Shown: positions 26,693 through 35,979 of the stretch, piece by piece | Layout of the letters: each line of letters begins with the position of its first letter | Numbering within the stretch: the first letter of the stretch is position 1 | Source: Planctomycetaceae bacterium | GTDB taxonomy: Bacteria > Planctomycetota > Planctomycetia > Planctomycetales > Planctomycetaceae | Direction: 5' to 3' | DNA length: 64,000 nucleotides | Assembly (NCBI GenBank): GCA_041398785.1 | Contig: JAWKUA010000014.1 | Span: 1-64,000, forward strand | Notes under the pieces: model-generated | What the model was told of the DNA's origin: nothing | Databases searched by the model: none | What the model saw: the letters and a program-made list of their open reading frames with translations, nothing else | Translations under genes and position numbers: made by a program

Positions 26693-26770
26693 GGAAGTTC
26701 CCGAATCCGACACGATGTGGCTCGTCCGGGTTCGGGGCGGTTGGCACGCTATCAGTCGATTCCGGCACTG

Positions 26771-27148
26771 TCAAGGTGTGCGGTTGGACGATTTGGTGCG
26801 GAGCCAGACGAAGGCCGTCACGAAAAGAATGAGCACCAGGACCGTGATCGTGACGATGTCGGCGAAGGTCCGCGTTACCTTGAGTCCCGGGACCTGGTTG
26901 AACAGCAGTTCGGTGTAGGACGACTCCCCGGCATGGATTCCCATCCGGCGGCGAATCTGAAAATGCCAGTCGGCGCAGGCACAGTAACCCCAGCCCTTCC
27001 AGGCCCCCATCACCAGCCAGGAAAACAGCGTCATGCCCATCGTGACGAGGTGCAGTTTGCGGGTCTTCGGCCAAATCCAGCCGGTCAGGTTGAAGACGAT
27101 AAGTGTGTTGTGAATTACGAAGAACGCTATATTCAGGAATGACAGCAT
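26771..27148 (-). CDS. DUF2784 family membrane protein
   Basis: The 125-residue protein starts at the ATG at 27148, where GGAGA precedes it; longer in-frame starts add only low-quality sequence. It has about four hydrophobic segments (FLNIAFFVIHNTLIVFNLTG, LVTMGMTLFSWLVMGAWKGW, and DIVTITVLVLILFVTAFVWL near the end). The CACADWHFQIRR loop is typical of DUF2784, where the C.C..WH cluster is conserved. Function is not known. It lies downstream of the GNAT gene in the same direction, with a 190-base gap. Confidence 0.8.
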   Translation of the reverse strand: MLSFLNIAFFVIHNTLIVFNLTGWIWPKTRKLHLVTMGMTLFSWLVMGAWKGWGYCACADWHFQIRRRMGIHAGESSYTELLFNQVPGLKVTRTFADIVTITVLVLILFVTAFVWLRTKSSNRTP

Positions 27149-27341
27149 GAGGTTCTCCGTGTCGTTGCATCGCGTGAAGCGGGTCACATCTCCGGCGTTT
27201 TTTTCGGCGTCCGGCCGTGGATGATCCGGGTGCCGTACGCGGCATTTCGTGCGACGTGACATGGATGCGGTGACCGCGTTTTGACGGAATCCGGGTTCCG
27301 ACGCACGCGATCGAATACCAGCGAATCCTGCGTCCGGGAGT

Positions 27342-27812
27342 TCAGTGCGGCGAGCCGGCGAGTCGTTCAACCAGAAAGCGTTTGAAGAGCACGTTGTTGC
27401 GTTTTACTGTTTCTACCCTGATATCAGTGAAGCCGAATTTGTGAAACAGCGGCCGGCTGAAATGGCTGGCTTCGGCGTGGAGCCGGGGGATGCCGATATC
27501 GGCTGCGTACGAAATGACGTGCGCCAGCAGCCGGCTGGCGATACCTCGGCGGAAGCTGTCGGGCCGCACGTAGACGGACGCAACGTGGCCATCCTCTTCG
27601 ACTCCACAGAATCCGCGAATTCCGGCCAAATCCTCGGCGACAAATGTCGCGGCGGTCGCGACAAACAGGGGAAAGTTGTCGGCGTCGGCGAACTCTGCCC
27701 AGGCGGTGACCTGGCGACGTGAATACGCCTGAGGTCCGAGCGTCAGGACGGCGTCGCGGAAGACGGTACACAGTTCCGGCAGATCGCGTAAGTCGGCTCG
27801 TCGAATGTCCAT
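27342..27812 (-). CDS. GNAT family N-acetyltransferase
   Basis: The 156-residue protein starts at ATG 27812 (MDIRRADLRDLPELCTVF), a usual GNAT beginning; an ATG at 27869 would add 19 residues. The fold is recognisable from HVASVYVRPDSFRRGIASRL, the acetyl-CoA pyrophosphate-binding motif A (R-R-G-I-A), and LHAEASHFSRPLFHKFGF near the C-terminus. It transfers an acetyl group from acetyl-CoA to an unknown amine. The closest known type is the YafP/ElaA-like group of small-molecule acetyltransferases, but this is only a general match. Confidence 0.85.
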   Translation of the reverse strand: MDIRRADLRDLPELCTVFRDAVLTLGPQAYSRRQVTAWAEFADADNFPLFVATAATFVAEDLAGIRGFCGVEEDGHVASVYVRPDSFRRGIASRLLAHVISYAADIGIPRLHAEASHFSRPLFHKFGFTDIRVETVKRNNVLFKRFLVERLAGSPH

Positions 27813-28012
27813 GAGCGGGCAGCGGCGTAACTGAGCAATGCGGGCGGGGAGGACGGACCGGACGTACATCCCGTGCGGCCGGTCTCCGGAGTGTACCGCG
27901 ACGCTCGGTTTGGGGAATCCCGCAGGATTCGGACAAAATCCTGAAGAACTGCGGTCCCGCGGAGCGTGTGTTCTGATGGAGGTCCGTTGCGACGGAAGAA
28001 TGGAATGATGCC

Positions 28013-28513
28013 TTGCGAGACATGCTGGAACAGATCTATTCGTCGCACCGGCAGGGGCTGTTTTCTCTGGCGTTGTCCATCACGGGCTGTCGGCAACAAG
28101 CGGAAGATGCCATCCATTCGGCGTTTGAACGCCTGTGCCGTTCAACAGCCTCACCAAACGGCGAGCCCGTGAACTACGTCTTTGCGGCGGTCAGAAATGC
28201 GGCTCGTGATGCGGTTCAGGCGGACCGACGGGTATCGAAGCTGCGGGAGTCGATCTTCAACAGTCACTTCGACTGTCCTGCTGCCGAAACCGCACCGGCC
28301 GACGGCCTGCTGACGGAGGAGCGCGATCAGATTCTGCGGTCGGCCGTTGAAAATCTGGATGACGATGATCGGGAGGTGGTGGTGCTGAAGGTCTTCGCGG
28401 AACTGACATTCGACGCGATCGGCGCGATTCTGAATCAGCCCGCCAAGACTCTGGCGAGTCGTTATCGCCGCGCTTTGAAGAAACTGGAAGAACAATTGCG
28501 AGGTCAGCTATGA
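28013..28513 (+). CDS. ECF-type RNA polymerase sigma factor
   Basis: The 166-residue sigma factor has region 2 (LEQIYSSHRQGLFSLALSIT, QAEDAIHSAFERLC, YVFAAVRNAARDAV) and region 4 with the helix-turn-helix LTFDAIGAILNQPAKTLASR. The start is uncertain. TTG at 28013 and ATG at 28022 are the only start codons, yet the frame is open to 27977 and reads plausibly there (VATEEWNDAL). It overlaps the next gene by 4 bases (ATGA), the usual layout for a sigma factor and its membrane-bound regulator. Confidence 0.85.
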   Translation: MRDMLEQIYSSHRQGLFSLALSITGCRQQAEDAIHSAFERLCRSTASPNGEPVNYVFAAVRNAARDAVQADRRVSKLRESIFNSHFDCPAAETAPADGLLTEERDQILRSAVENLDDDDREVVVLKVFAELTFDAIGAILNQPAKTLASRYRRALKKLEEQLRGQL

Positions 28514-29124
28514 CAGAGTCGCAGGTTGAGAAACAACTTCGGCAGATCGCCCTGACGGAACCGTCGGGCACCCTGGACGAACGCGTGAAGGCATGCTTCG
28601 CGGCGCCGGTGGCCGTTGTGGTTTCGTCCGGCGGAGGCGTGGTGCCGTGGAGACTGCTGACGACCGTTGCGGTCGTCTGTCTGTTGATCGGCGGAGCGCT
28701 TGGGCGAGTCGCGTCGGTGGCTTTCGTCGAGAACGGTGCATCATCGGACCCGCGCAGCACGCCGGATTCAGGCAGTGATCCGGACAGTCTGCCAGCGAAC
28801 CCGGGGGACTCGGAAATTGTGATCGTCAGCGATGCATCCGTCGACGCCGCTTCCGGAGCATTCGAATTTCCGGTGGCGGTGCAGGGGCCGAGTCTGTCGA
28901 TTCTGTGCACCATGGTGCAACAGCATTCGGTGCCAGGCTCTGCTGAGGAACGGTGCCTGCAGTGCCATCACGGCATCAGAACCGTGACGCCGCAGTTCCG
29001 GTCGGAACACGTGCGAGATCCCAGATTCGAAGTCTGCATGTGGTGTCATGACACAAACGACGGTATCGATTCGCTGCTCAGGAGCGGACCGGCGGATTTG
29101 TCAACTGACGGCAGGCTTCGGTGA
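28510..29124 (+). CDS. Membrane protein with two CXXCH motifs, putative redox-sensing anti-sigma factor
   Basis: The 204-residue protein has a cytoplasmic N-terminus of ~45 residues (EKQLRQIALTEPSGTLDERV), one transmembrane segment at about 47-70 (LLTTVAVVCLLIGGALG) and an acidic Ser/Pro linker. The external domain has Cys149-Leu-Gln-Cys152-His153 and Cys176-Met-Trp-Cys179-His180. CXXCH is the covalent haem c attachment motif. The position after an ECF sigma gene with an ATGA overlap indicates an anti-sigma role, although no ZAS HxxxCxxC motif is present. A haem- or metal-bearing sensor controlling the sigma factor is inference. The CcsBA haem lyase gene is only 1 kb downstream. Confidence 0.75.
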   Translation: MTESQVEKQLRQIALTEPSGTLDERVKACFAAPVAVVVSSGGGVVPWRLLTTVAVVCLLIGGALGRVASVAFVENGASSDPRSTPDSGSDPDSLPANPGDSEIVIVSDASVDAASGAFEFPVAVQGPSLSILCTMVQQHSVPGSAEERCLQCHHGIRTVTPQFRSEHVRDPRFEVCMWCHDTNDGIDSLLRSGPADLSTDGRLR

Positions 29125-29412
29125 CGTTGTTTGTTCCCGCCCGGGGCGGTCGCGACGGTGTGTGCATCAGCGCCGCGGGTGGGTTCGTTGCCGTTCACAG
29201 CGTGGATGGCATGTCGGACTGGACAACGCGGCTTGACATACCGGCTGTGGAGGATTCTCCCGCGTGTGCGAAATCCAATCAGGCTGCCGGCGGGCCGGAT
29301 GGCTTTCGAATCGATGTGTCGTACAATTCAGCCTGCCCGCCGCATTCGCCGCCTGCTTTGGCCCCGTCACAGACCTGCCGGTTCTTCGTTCCTGTTGAAA
29401 TCACCTGTTTTC

Positions 29413-29985
29413 ATGAAGCGACTCTCACGAATTTTTCGCCTGCCTGGCGGCATTGCGGTGTGCATGCTGGGGGCTGGCTGTGGTGCAGACTACGAAATTC
29501 GCACATACGTCGCTCCGCGCGAAAACAAGGACGTCGTGAGCAGCGAAGCGCTGCGAAGTCAGTTTCCGGGAATACCGTTCAAATGGAAGGTTCCTGACAC
29601 CTGGCGAATCGCCGAAAACGACCAGTTCAGTGTTTCTGCCTGGGAAACAGGTCCCGCCGGGATGGAAGCCCGAATCACGCTCAGCAAACTTGACGCGGCT
29701 GCCGGACTCATGCAGCAGGTCATTCGCTGGCGGACGCAACTGAATCTGAAGACAGAAACGGAAGAGGAACTGGCAGGCAGCTATCGGGAAATCACGGTGG
29801 GAAAATCGACGGGGACTTTCGTCGACATCAGCAATGACACGGAAACAATTCTTGGATTGATTGTTTCGGTCAATGAGACAATGTGGATCTTCAAGTATCG
29901 AGCACCGAACGCGACGACAAAGCAGACGGGTGACAGCTTTCAGAAGTTCGTCGAGGGTCTGGAAGTTGCGGATTCGGGACAGTGA
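29413..29985 (+). CDS. Probable lipoprotein of unknown function
   Basis: The 190-residue protein starts at the ATG at 29413 (MKRLSRIFRLPG) and has a hydrophobic signal (GGIAVCMLGAGCGAD). The Cys at residue 23 could be lipidated, although the lipobox is poor because Leu is at -4. The rest is a soluble domain (FKWKVPDTWRIAENDQFSVS, QVIRWRTQLNL, NETMWIFKYRAP, GDSFQKFVEGLEV). It resembles planctomycete proteins of ~200 residues that accompany CcsBA, but I cannot name the family. The ccsBA gene follows 220 bases later. Confidence 0.6.
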   Translation: MKRLSRIFRLPGGIAVCMLGAGCGADYEIRTYVAPRENKDVVSSEALRSQFPGIPFKWKVPDTWRIAENDQFSVSAWETGPAGMEARITLSKLDAAAGLMQQVIRWRTQLNLKTETEEELAGSYREITVGKSTGTFVDISNDTETILGLIVSVNETMWIFKYRAPNATTKQTGDSFQKFVEGLEVADSGQ

Positions 29986-30205
29986 CGGGAACTATGCCCG
30001 GGATTGCGGATCGCTTTGGCTGCACCTGCCTCCGGGCCGACAATGGGTACGCAGCCGCGTAAGGAAGCGACGGTGGCCTGAGAAAGTAATCGGGCTGCCA
30101 AACCCAGCCGACGGAGCCGTTCGCAATTCGCGGCTGGCTTCCGACGACAGCGTCAAATCGTGACGCAGATGACATCAACGGTGAAATTCAGGGATACAAC
30201 CAACC

Positions 30206-33200
30206 ATGTCCAGCACCGCACTCCCCGGCAACATGGACCGGCATGCAGAAACGTCCGGCGAAGATCCGCTGATCAGAGCTGCATCGCAAAGCCTGCACGC
30301 ACTAGCTTCGCTGAAGCTGACGTGCGTGCTGCTGCTGCTGTCGATGGTCATTGTATTTATCGGCAGCCTCGCTCAGGCACGGCGGGACGTGTGGCCGGTT
30401 GTGGGCCAGTACTTTCGGACATGGGTCGCCTGGATTGACGTGCAGGATCTGTTTCCTCCGTCGATGTTTCCATCACTGATGGATTTTGACTTCGATCGGC
30501 TCGGCAAGCTGCGTCATATCCCATTTCCCGGCGGCTGGACGATCGGCGTGCTGATGTTCGTAAACTTGGGAGTCGCGCATGCGCTTCGATTCCGGGTGCG
30601 CGTCCGGGGGATTCGGCTGCTGGCCGGAACCGTCGTGATCGTCATCGGCGGACTGATGACCACGGCCGTGATCGTCACCGGAAACGCCCAAACGGGCGTT
30701 GAATCCGCCAACACGCTTCTGACACCGATGCAGATCTGGAACTCAATGCTGGGACTTCTGGGCATCAGTGCGATCGTTCCGATCGTTGCCGCTTTCCGGA
30801 GTGCGGGTACGAAGCTTCAGAAAGCGGTCATGATCGGCACTGGCGGAATGCTGGCGGCACTGCTGGCGTTCTACGTGATCGGCGGTGATCGCGTCCGTCC
30901 GGACCTTTCCGCGATGAGAATTCTGTGGCAGCTTCTTAAAGGTGGAGCCTGCTCATTGGTGCTGCTGGTCGGCTGTCGAATGGTGTTCGACAAGCGCGGC
31001 GGAATTGTGCTGCTGCACGCGGGGGTTGCATTGCTGATGATCAGCGAACTGCTGGTTGCGGTCTACGGCAAGGAAAACCACCTGACACTCGTCGAGGGGC
31101 AGACCTCCAGCTACATGCGCGACATCCGTGAACGGGAACTGGCAATCATCCGGGCCGAGAGCGATGACAGTGACCAGGTCGTCGCGGTTCCTCAGGAAGT
31201 GCTGGAAGCCGGAGCCGCGGGAAAACTGCTGGATGGCGATGAAGGCAAGCTGGTGTCGCTGGAGACCCTTCCCTTCGACCTGAAGATTCGCAGGTATTTT
31301 CAGAATGCGGAACTGCGCTCCGTCATGCCTGACGACGAACCGGTCGGAACATCAGGTCTGGGGACCTTTGCTGTCCCCGTGAAACTGGAACCCGTCACCG
31401 GCATGGATGACAGCCAGGACCAGAGCGCGGTCGTGCTCGATGTGGTCGATCGCAGCACTGGTCGGACGATCGATTCGCTGCTGGTGTCTCAAAGCGTCAG
31501 TGAATTCCGGTCAGTTCCGATCGCGGAAAGAATTACCGTCGACGGAGAAGACTATGAGTTCTATCTGCGTTTCCAGCGAAATTACCGGGACGACGAAATC
31601 ACACTGCTGGACACAAACCGCGAAAACTACGTCGGGACCGCAACGCCGCGCGACTATCGATCGACGATCATGATTCGAAATCCGGAGAAGGGGACCGAAG
31701 AGAAGTTCACGATCTGGATGAACAATCCGTTGAGGTATTCCGGCGAAAACTTCTACCAGACAGGCCATCAGGTCGTTGGCGACACGGAAATGTCCACGCT
31801 GTCGGTCGTCAGAAACACCGGTTGGATGCTGCCGTACATCGCCTGCATGATTGTGGCGTTCGGCATGTTCGGGCAGTTTCAACTAACTCTGTTTCGCTAT
31901 CTGGGGCGAGTGGGCCGCCAGCCTTCCGGCAATTCCGCCGGTGAACGCCCGGTGGAAGCCGACGTGCGGAATCCGTTTGAGAGGTCAGAAACGAACTCGG
32001 CATCCTCTGTTTCGACAGAACCGCAAAGCACCTTAGCGAATTGGTCCGTTGTCGTGCCGGTCATTGTCGTCTGCCTGTGTGCCGCCTGGCTGGCCAGCAG
32101 CGCACGTACACCGAAGCCGGATTCGAAGACGTTCAATCTGTATCGGTTTGCGAACACTCCGGTGGCGTGGCGGGGGCGATCACAGCCGATCGACACATTC
32201 GCCAGGGCTCAGTTGCTGAAGGCGTCGCACAAGTCGACCTTCAAGGGTGAATTGGAACAGCGCGAGCTTGACCAACGGCGGGATAAGATCGTGGCCGCTG
32301 TCCAGTCCTACTGGTCAGACGTCGACTCCGGTTCACTGCAGAATTTCTCCGGGCAGTATTCCGACTGGATTGAGGAAATCGTCCGCATCACGCAGTCGGG
32401 CAGGGAAGCCGTCGAAGCCCGCATGCGCGACGTGATGGTCGCCAGAATGCCTGCCATTCGGTGGCTGCTGGACACTGCTGCACGTCCGGAACTGGCCGAG
32501 CGGCATCGCATCATTCGAATCGACAATGACAAGGTGCTGTCCCTGCTGGGTCTCGAAAAACGTCCGGGTATGGTGTATTCGCTCGCCGAAATCCAGCCAA
32601 ATCTGAAGGAACTGGAATCGATCCATCGGCAGGCCCGTATGCTGCAAAGCGCGAATCAGACGGCAAGGATGGAAGACCTGGATCGGGGCGTAGTGGCGCT
32701 GTTCGACGCCGTGCGGTCGGTCAACGACGCAGGTGCCGCATTCCAGCGGGAGACCGCTCAGGGACTTGTCGATGCCTTCACGCGCGCACAGTTTCTCTTT
32801 GAACGGCTGGAAGGCTTTTCGATGATCACAGCGACGCCGACCGGTTTGCCGGACGCTCAGCGGTCGTGGGAAACCTTCATCGCCGCGGGAGCTGTCAGGA
32901 ACGCTGCTGACGAGATGCGAAAACTGAACCTGACGACGGAAGAGCAGGTGAAGGACTACGTCTCAAAGACTCTGCCTCGTCAGATGGTGGAAACCGCCAT
33001 CCAGGGCACTCACAAGATGGTGGAAGCCTGGGTTCGGGAAGAACTGAAGGAGGGCGAGGAGCCCGAACCGGATGCGGTTAAGAAGTTTGCCGTTCAGGCG
33101 GCGATGGTCCAGGAGGATCCCTTCCTGAAGCTGATTCTCGCTCACATTGCTCTGGCAGAACCCGGCACGTCGGCTGACGACATCCTTGCGAGTCTGGACG

Positions 33201-34408
33201 ACGAACAGATCGGCAGGATTGCCGCACCGCGACTGGGATCTGCACTGACGGCGATCGACGATGTTGGGAAGCGGGCCGGACGTCTGCTGTACAATTCGAA
33301 GGACCGTGACTTCTTTGTCGCGGCGACAAACGGATTCGAACGAATTCTGGATTCGTGGGAAGACAAGGACATCGCGGGGTTTAATGACGCCGTCGACAGC
33401 TATCAGGCACTGCTGGCGGACGAACAGCCGGCCCACCTGAACGCGGCGTCCGTGAAACAGGAGGCATACTTCAATTTCTACGAACCGTTCTGGAAGGCGA
33501 TCTATCTCTATTTGCCGGTGATTCTGCTGTCGTTCTGTAGCTGGCTGGTGTGGCCGAAGACTTTGCGCTGGACGGCGTTCTGGATCATGTTCGTGGCGTT
33601 CGTGGTCCACACTTTGGCGCTTAATGCCAGGATGGAGATCTCCGGTCGCCTGGCTCCCGTCACCAGCCTGTATTCGTCGGCAATCTTCATCGGCTGGGCG
33701 GTCGTGCTGGCATCGTTTGTCATCGAACTGGTCGTAAAACGCGGCGTAGGTAACATCCTTGGAGCGTCCTGCGGGGCCGCGACGCTGGTCATTGCCCACT
33801 TTCTGGCAATCGACGAAGGCGACACGATGGGAGTCATGCAGGCCGTGCTGGACACGACGTTCTGGCTGGCGACACACGTGGTCTGCATCACGCTGGGCTA
33901 CGCAGCCACGTTTCTTGCCGGCGCGCTGGGGTTGGCGTACTGCGTACTAGCTATCTTCCGGACGGACGACCACGGCAAAGCGGCTGATCTGAAGCGGACG
34001 GGCTCGATGCTTTACGGCGTCCTGTGCTTCGCGCTGTTCTTCAGCCTGGTCGGAACAGTGCTGGGGGGACTCTGGGCAGATGATTCCTGGGGCCGGTTCT
34101 GGGGATGGGATCCGAAGGAAAACGGCGCCATGCTGATCGTGCTGTGGAATGCCGTGATCCTGCACGCTCGCTGGGACAGGATGATTCGCGACTATGGTAC
34201 AGCCGTCCTGGCAATGGTGGGCAATATCGTCACGGCATGGAGCTGGTTCGGTGTCAACGAATTGGGAGCCGGATTGCACAGCTATGGCTTTACCAGCGGC
34301 CGCCTGCTGGCTCTGATTCTGTTTGTCGCCGTGCAGGCCATCGTGATCGCCGCAGCCGCGGCGCTAAGACCGGGGCAGGTGACCGGGAATCGCTCAGCGA
34401 CCGCGTAA
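30206..34408 (+). CDS. ccsBA: ResB-CcsA fusion, cytochrome c maturation haem lyase (system II)
   Basis: This 1400-residue membrane protein attaches haem to exported apocytochromes c. The N-terminal part is ResB/CcsB-like (SLKLTCVLLLLSMVIVFIGS, FPGGWTIGVLMFVNLGVAH, and an external domain with FYQTGHQV followed by GWMLPYIACMIVAFGMFGQF). The C-terminal part is CcsA-like with multiple transmembrane helices and the tryptophan-rich haem motif WGWDPKE at 1299-1305. Conserved histidines are present, for example HVVCITLGYAA and HARWDRM. Between the two lies an unusually large external region (residues ~640-1090), rich in helices. Such fusions are typical of epsilonproteobacteria and planctomycetes. 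The cell must make several cytochromes c, consistent with the CXXCH proteins in this window. Confidence 0.9.
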   Translation: MSSTALPGNMDRHAETSGEDPLIRAASQSLHALASLKLTCVLLLLSMVIVFIGSLAQARRDVWPVVGQYFRTWVAWIDVQDLFPPSMFPSLMDFDFDRLGKLRHIPFPGGWTIGVLMFVNLGVAHALRFRVRVRGIRLLAGTVVIVIGGLMTTAVIVTGNAQTGVESANTLLTPMQIWNSMLGLLGISAIVPIVAAFRSAGTKLQKAVMIGTGGMLAALLAFYVIGGDRVRPDLSAMRILWQLLKGGACSLVLLVGCRMVFDKRGGIVLLHAGVALLMISELLVAVYGKENHLTLVEGQTSSYMRDIRERELAIIRAESDDSDQVVAVPQEVLEAGAAGKLLDGDEGKLVSLETLPFDLKIRRYFQNAELRSVMPDDEPVGTSGLGTFAVPVKLEPVTGMDDSQDQSAVVLDVVDRSTGRTIDSLLVSQSVSEFRSVPIAERITVDGEDYEFYLRFQRNYRDDEITLLDTNRENYVGTATPRDYRSTIMIRNPEKGTEEKFTIWMNNPLRYSGENFYQTGHQVVGDTEMSTLSVVRNTGWMLPYIACMIVAFGMFGQFQLTLFRYLGRVGRQPSGNSAGERPVEADVRNPFERSETNSASSVSTEPQSTLANWSVVVPVIVVCLCAAWLASSARTPKPDSKTFNLYRFANTPVAWRGRSQPIDTFARAQLLKASHKSTFKGELEQRELDQRRDKIVAAVQSYWSDVDSGSLQNFSGQYSDWIEEIVRITQSGREAVEARMRDVMVARMPAIRWLLDTAARPELAERHRIIRIDNDKVLSLLGLEKRPGMVYSLAEIQPNLKELESIHRQARMLQSANQTARMEDLDRGVVALFDAVRSVNDAGAAFQRETAQGLVDAFTRAQFLFERLEGFSMITATPTGLPDAQRSWETFIAAGAVRNAADEMRKLNLTTEEQVKDYVSKTLPRQMVETAIQGTHKMVEAWVREELKEGEEPEPDAVKKFAVQAAMVQEDPFLKLILAHIALAEPGTSADDILASLDDEQIGRIAAPRLGSALTAIDDVGKRAGRLLYNSKDRDFFVAATNGFERILDSWEDKDIAGFNDAVDSYQALLADEQPAHLNAASVKQEAYFNFYEPFWKAIYLYLPVILLSFCSWLVWPKTLRWTAFWIMFVAFVVHTLALNARMEISGRLAPVTSLYSSAIFIGWAVVLASFVIELVVKRGVGNILGASCGAATLVIAHFLAIDEGDTMGVMQAVLDTTFWLATHVVCITLGYAATFLAGALGLAYCVLAIFRTDDHGKAADLKRTGSMLYGVLCFALFFSLVGTVLGGLWADDSWGRFWGWDPKENGAMLIVLWNAVILHARWDRMIRDYGTAVLAMVGNIVTAWSWFGVNELGAGLHSYGFTSGRLLALILFVAVQAIVIAAAAALRPGQVTGNRSATA

Positions 34409-34415
34409 CAGGAGT

Positions 34416-34442
34416 GATTCCGCAGGAGCGCGCGGCGGAATC
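34416..34442. terminator. Stem-loop between convergent genes
   Basis: Arms GATTCCGC (34416-34423) and GCGGAATC (34435-34442) are perfectly complementary with an 11-base loop. It lies 8 bases after the ccsBA stop and faces the end of the minus-strand COX3 gene. There is no T-run, so bidirectional termination is only plausible. Confidence 0.5.
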
Positions 34443-34536
34443 CGCTCTGTGTGCCGACGGTGCGATCGATTCCCGCGCCGAGTTGCCGAAATCCGTCCGC
34501 CCGAATCCGGTTCGTTCTGCTTCGCGGCAGGTTCGT

Positions 34537-35106
34537 CTACTGCACGGCGATGGCAAACACGCACAGGATCCCCAGCCAGACGATCCCCAGCACGTGCCAG
34601 AAGCAGCTCGCGAACGTGACTCCCCAGTAGTATTCGTGGTCATACCGGTCGGCAAACGCACTCAGCGTGATCCACAGCAACACCGACTGAGCGACCAGAA
34701 AATGCATCGCGTGAAGCGCGGTGAACATGAACACAAATCCGTGGACGTTCATCTGCGGGTTTTCAACGTCCTTTGTGGCGGACGCAAAGTGCCACAGCCC
34801 GAACGACTGCACGCCAACGAACAGAATCGCACAGGCCAGTGCCAGCAGCAGTGATCGACGAAACGGCACCTGACGTTCGATCTTCACGTGCTGCACACTT
34901 CGGTGCAGGAACCAGCTTCCCGCCAGCAGAAACAGCGTCCCAAACTGAAACGCGGTCGGCAGTTGCAAGCCGTCCCCGGGCGGCGGAACGGGATTCAATC
35001 GCGACAGCAGGAACGCAATGCAAAACGCGACGACCGCCTGCATGACCGTCGCCACGAAGAAGTGGCGAGTCAGAACGGCGCGGGAAATTCGGTCAGTTCC
35101 GGACAT
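34537..35106 (-). CDS. Cytochrome c oxidase subunit III (COX3)-like membrane protein
   Basis: The 189-residue protein has five transmembrane segments. Examples are HFFVATVMQAVVAFCIAFLL, LPTAFQFGTLFLLAGSWFLH, LLLALACAILFVGVQSFGLW, and FMFTALHAMHFLVAQSVLLW followed by VTFASCFWHVLGIVWLGILC. The HALHFL-like block and FWHxLxxVW near the C-terminus are COX3 hallmarks. It is encoded alone, without the subunit I and II genes, so it may be an orphan assembly partner of a terminal oxidase encoded elsewhere. It is transcribed convergently with ccsBA, and thematically both belong to respiration. Confidence 0.85.
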   Translation of the reverse strand: MSGTDRISRAVLTRHFFVATVMQAVVAFCIAFLLSRLNPVPPPGDGLQLPTAFQFGTLFLLAGSWFLHRSVQHVKIERQVPFRRSLLLALACAILFVGVQSFGLWHFASATKDVENPQMNVHGFVFMFTALHAMHFLVAQSVLLWITLSAFADRYDHEYYWGVTFASCFWHVLGIVWLGILCVFAIAVQ

Positions 35107-35273
35107 TCGTGAAACCGATTCGCATTCCTGCCGGGCTTTTCGTACGTCATCGCAGCCGGAATTCGCCCGGCTGCCTGGTCGAATTCTTCGACGGCGAAGC
35201 TACGATGCAGGCTGCGTATAAACAGTCCTGATGCCGGTACCAATCCGGCAAGTCTGAAAACGGGAGATCATGT

Positions 35274-35846
35274 ATGAATTCGTTCCGCTCGCTGATGTTG
35301 GTCCCCGCTGTGATCGCCGGGGGTGTATTCGCCGCCGGAAGTGCCGCAGCAGGCGATTCCTTTTACGAATTTGACGTGAAGTCGCTGGCCGGCGACAAGG
35401 TGGATCTGGCTCAGTACAAGGGAAAGGTGCTGTTGGTTGTCAACGTGGCCAGCAAATGCGGCGCGACTGAGCAGTACAAGCAGCTTCAGGAGATGTACGA
35501 CAAGCATAAGGAAGAGGGGCTGGTTGTTCTGGGATTTCCCTGCAATCAGTTCGGCGGCCAGGAACCCGGATCCGCTAAGGAGATTCAGGAATTCTGCTCG
35601 TCAACGTACGCGGTGAAGTTTCCGATGTTCTCAAAAATCGACGTGAATGGCAGCGAGGAGGCCCCGCTTTACGGCTGGCTGAAGAAGCATGCTGAAGACC
35701 ACACGGACATCGGGTGGAACTTTGAGAAATTCGTGATTGGCAGAGACGGAAACGTGGTGGCTCGTTTCAAAACGCGGACGAAGCCTGACGCCCCGGAAGT
35801 GATCGCGGCGATTGAGAAGGAGCTCGCGAAAGCAGCCGCCGAATAA
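35274..35846 (+). CDS. Secreted glutathione peroxidase family protein (thiol-dependent)
   Basis: The 190-residue protein has a signal peptide (MLVPAVIAGGVFAAGSAAAG), so it acts outside the cytoplasm. The peroxidatic residue is Cys62 in NVASKCGAT, not selenocysteine. The catalytic partners are Gln in CNQFGGQEPG (around 92) and Trp148/Asn149 in GWNFEKF. Cys108 in EFCSSTYAVKFP is placed like the resolving cysteine of thioredoxin-dependent members, so thioredoxin-like proteins rather than glutathione are the likely reductant. It reduces hydroperoxides. The preceding ATG in another frame at 35270 is not used. Confidence 0.92.
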   Translation: MNSFRSLMLVPAVIAGGVFAAGSAAAGDSFYEFDVKSLAGDKVDLAQYKGKVLLVVNVASKCGATEQYKQLQEMYDKHKEEGLVVLGFPCNQFGGQEPGSAKEIQEFCSSTYAVKFPMFSKIDVNGSEEAPLYGWLKKHAEDHTDIGWNFEKFVIGRDGNVVARFKTRTKPDAPEVIAAIEKELAKAAAE

Positions 35847-35863
35847 TCCGATGCGACACCAGC

Positions 35864-35896
35864 AACCGCCGGGCGCGGTGAACGCTCCCGGCGGTT
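35864..35896 (+). terminator. GC-rich stem-loop after the peroxidase gene
   Basis: AACCGCCGGG (35864-35873) pairs perfectly with CCCGGCGGTT (35887-35896) around a 13-base loop, 18 bases after the stop codon. Only a short T stretch follows (TTTGCGG), so it is a moderately convincing terminator. Confidence 0.6.
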
Positions 35897-35979
35897 TGCG
35901 GTTCATTCCACGTGCCGCAGCACGATGATGCGGTCAGGAGGCGGTACAGTCAAACCAGCGAGTTTCTCGAGCGGCCTTC

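Noticed and set aside
29125..29412. Possible N-terminal extension of the lipoprotein gene from 29131
   Set aside because: The extension has no coding character, and the ATG at 29413 is followed by a signal peptide.
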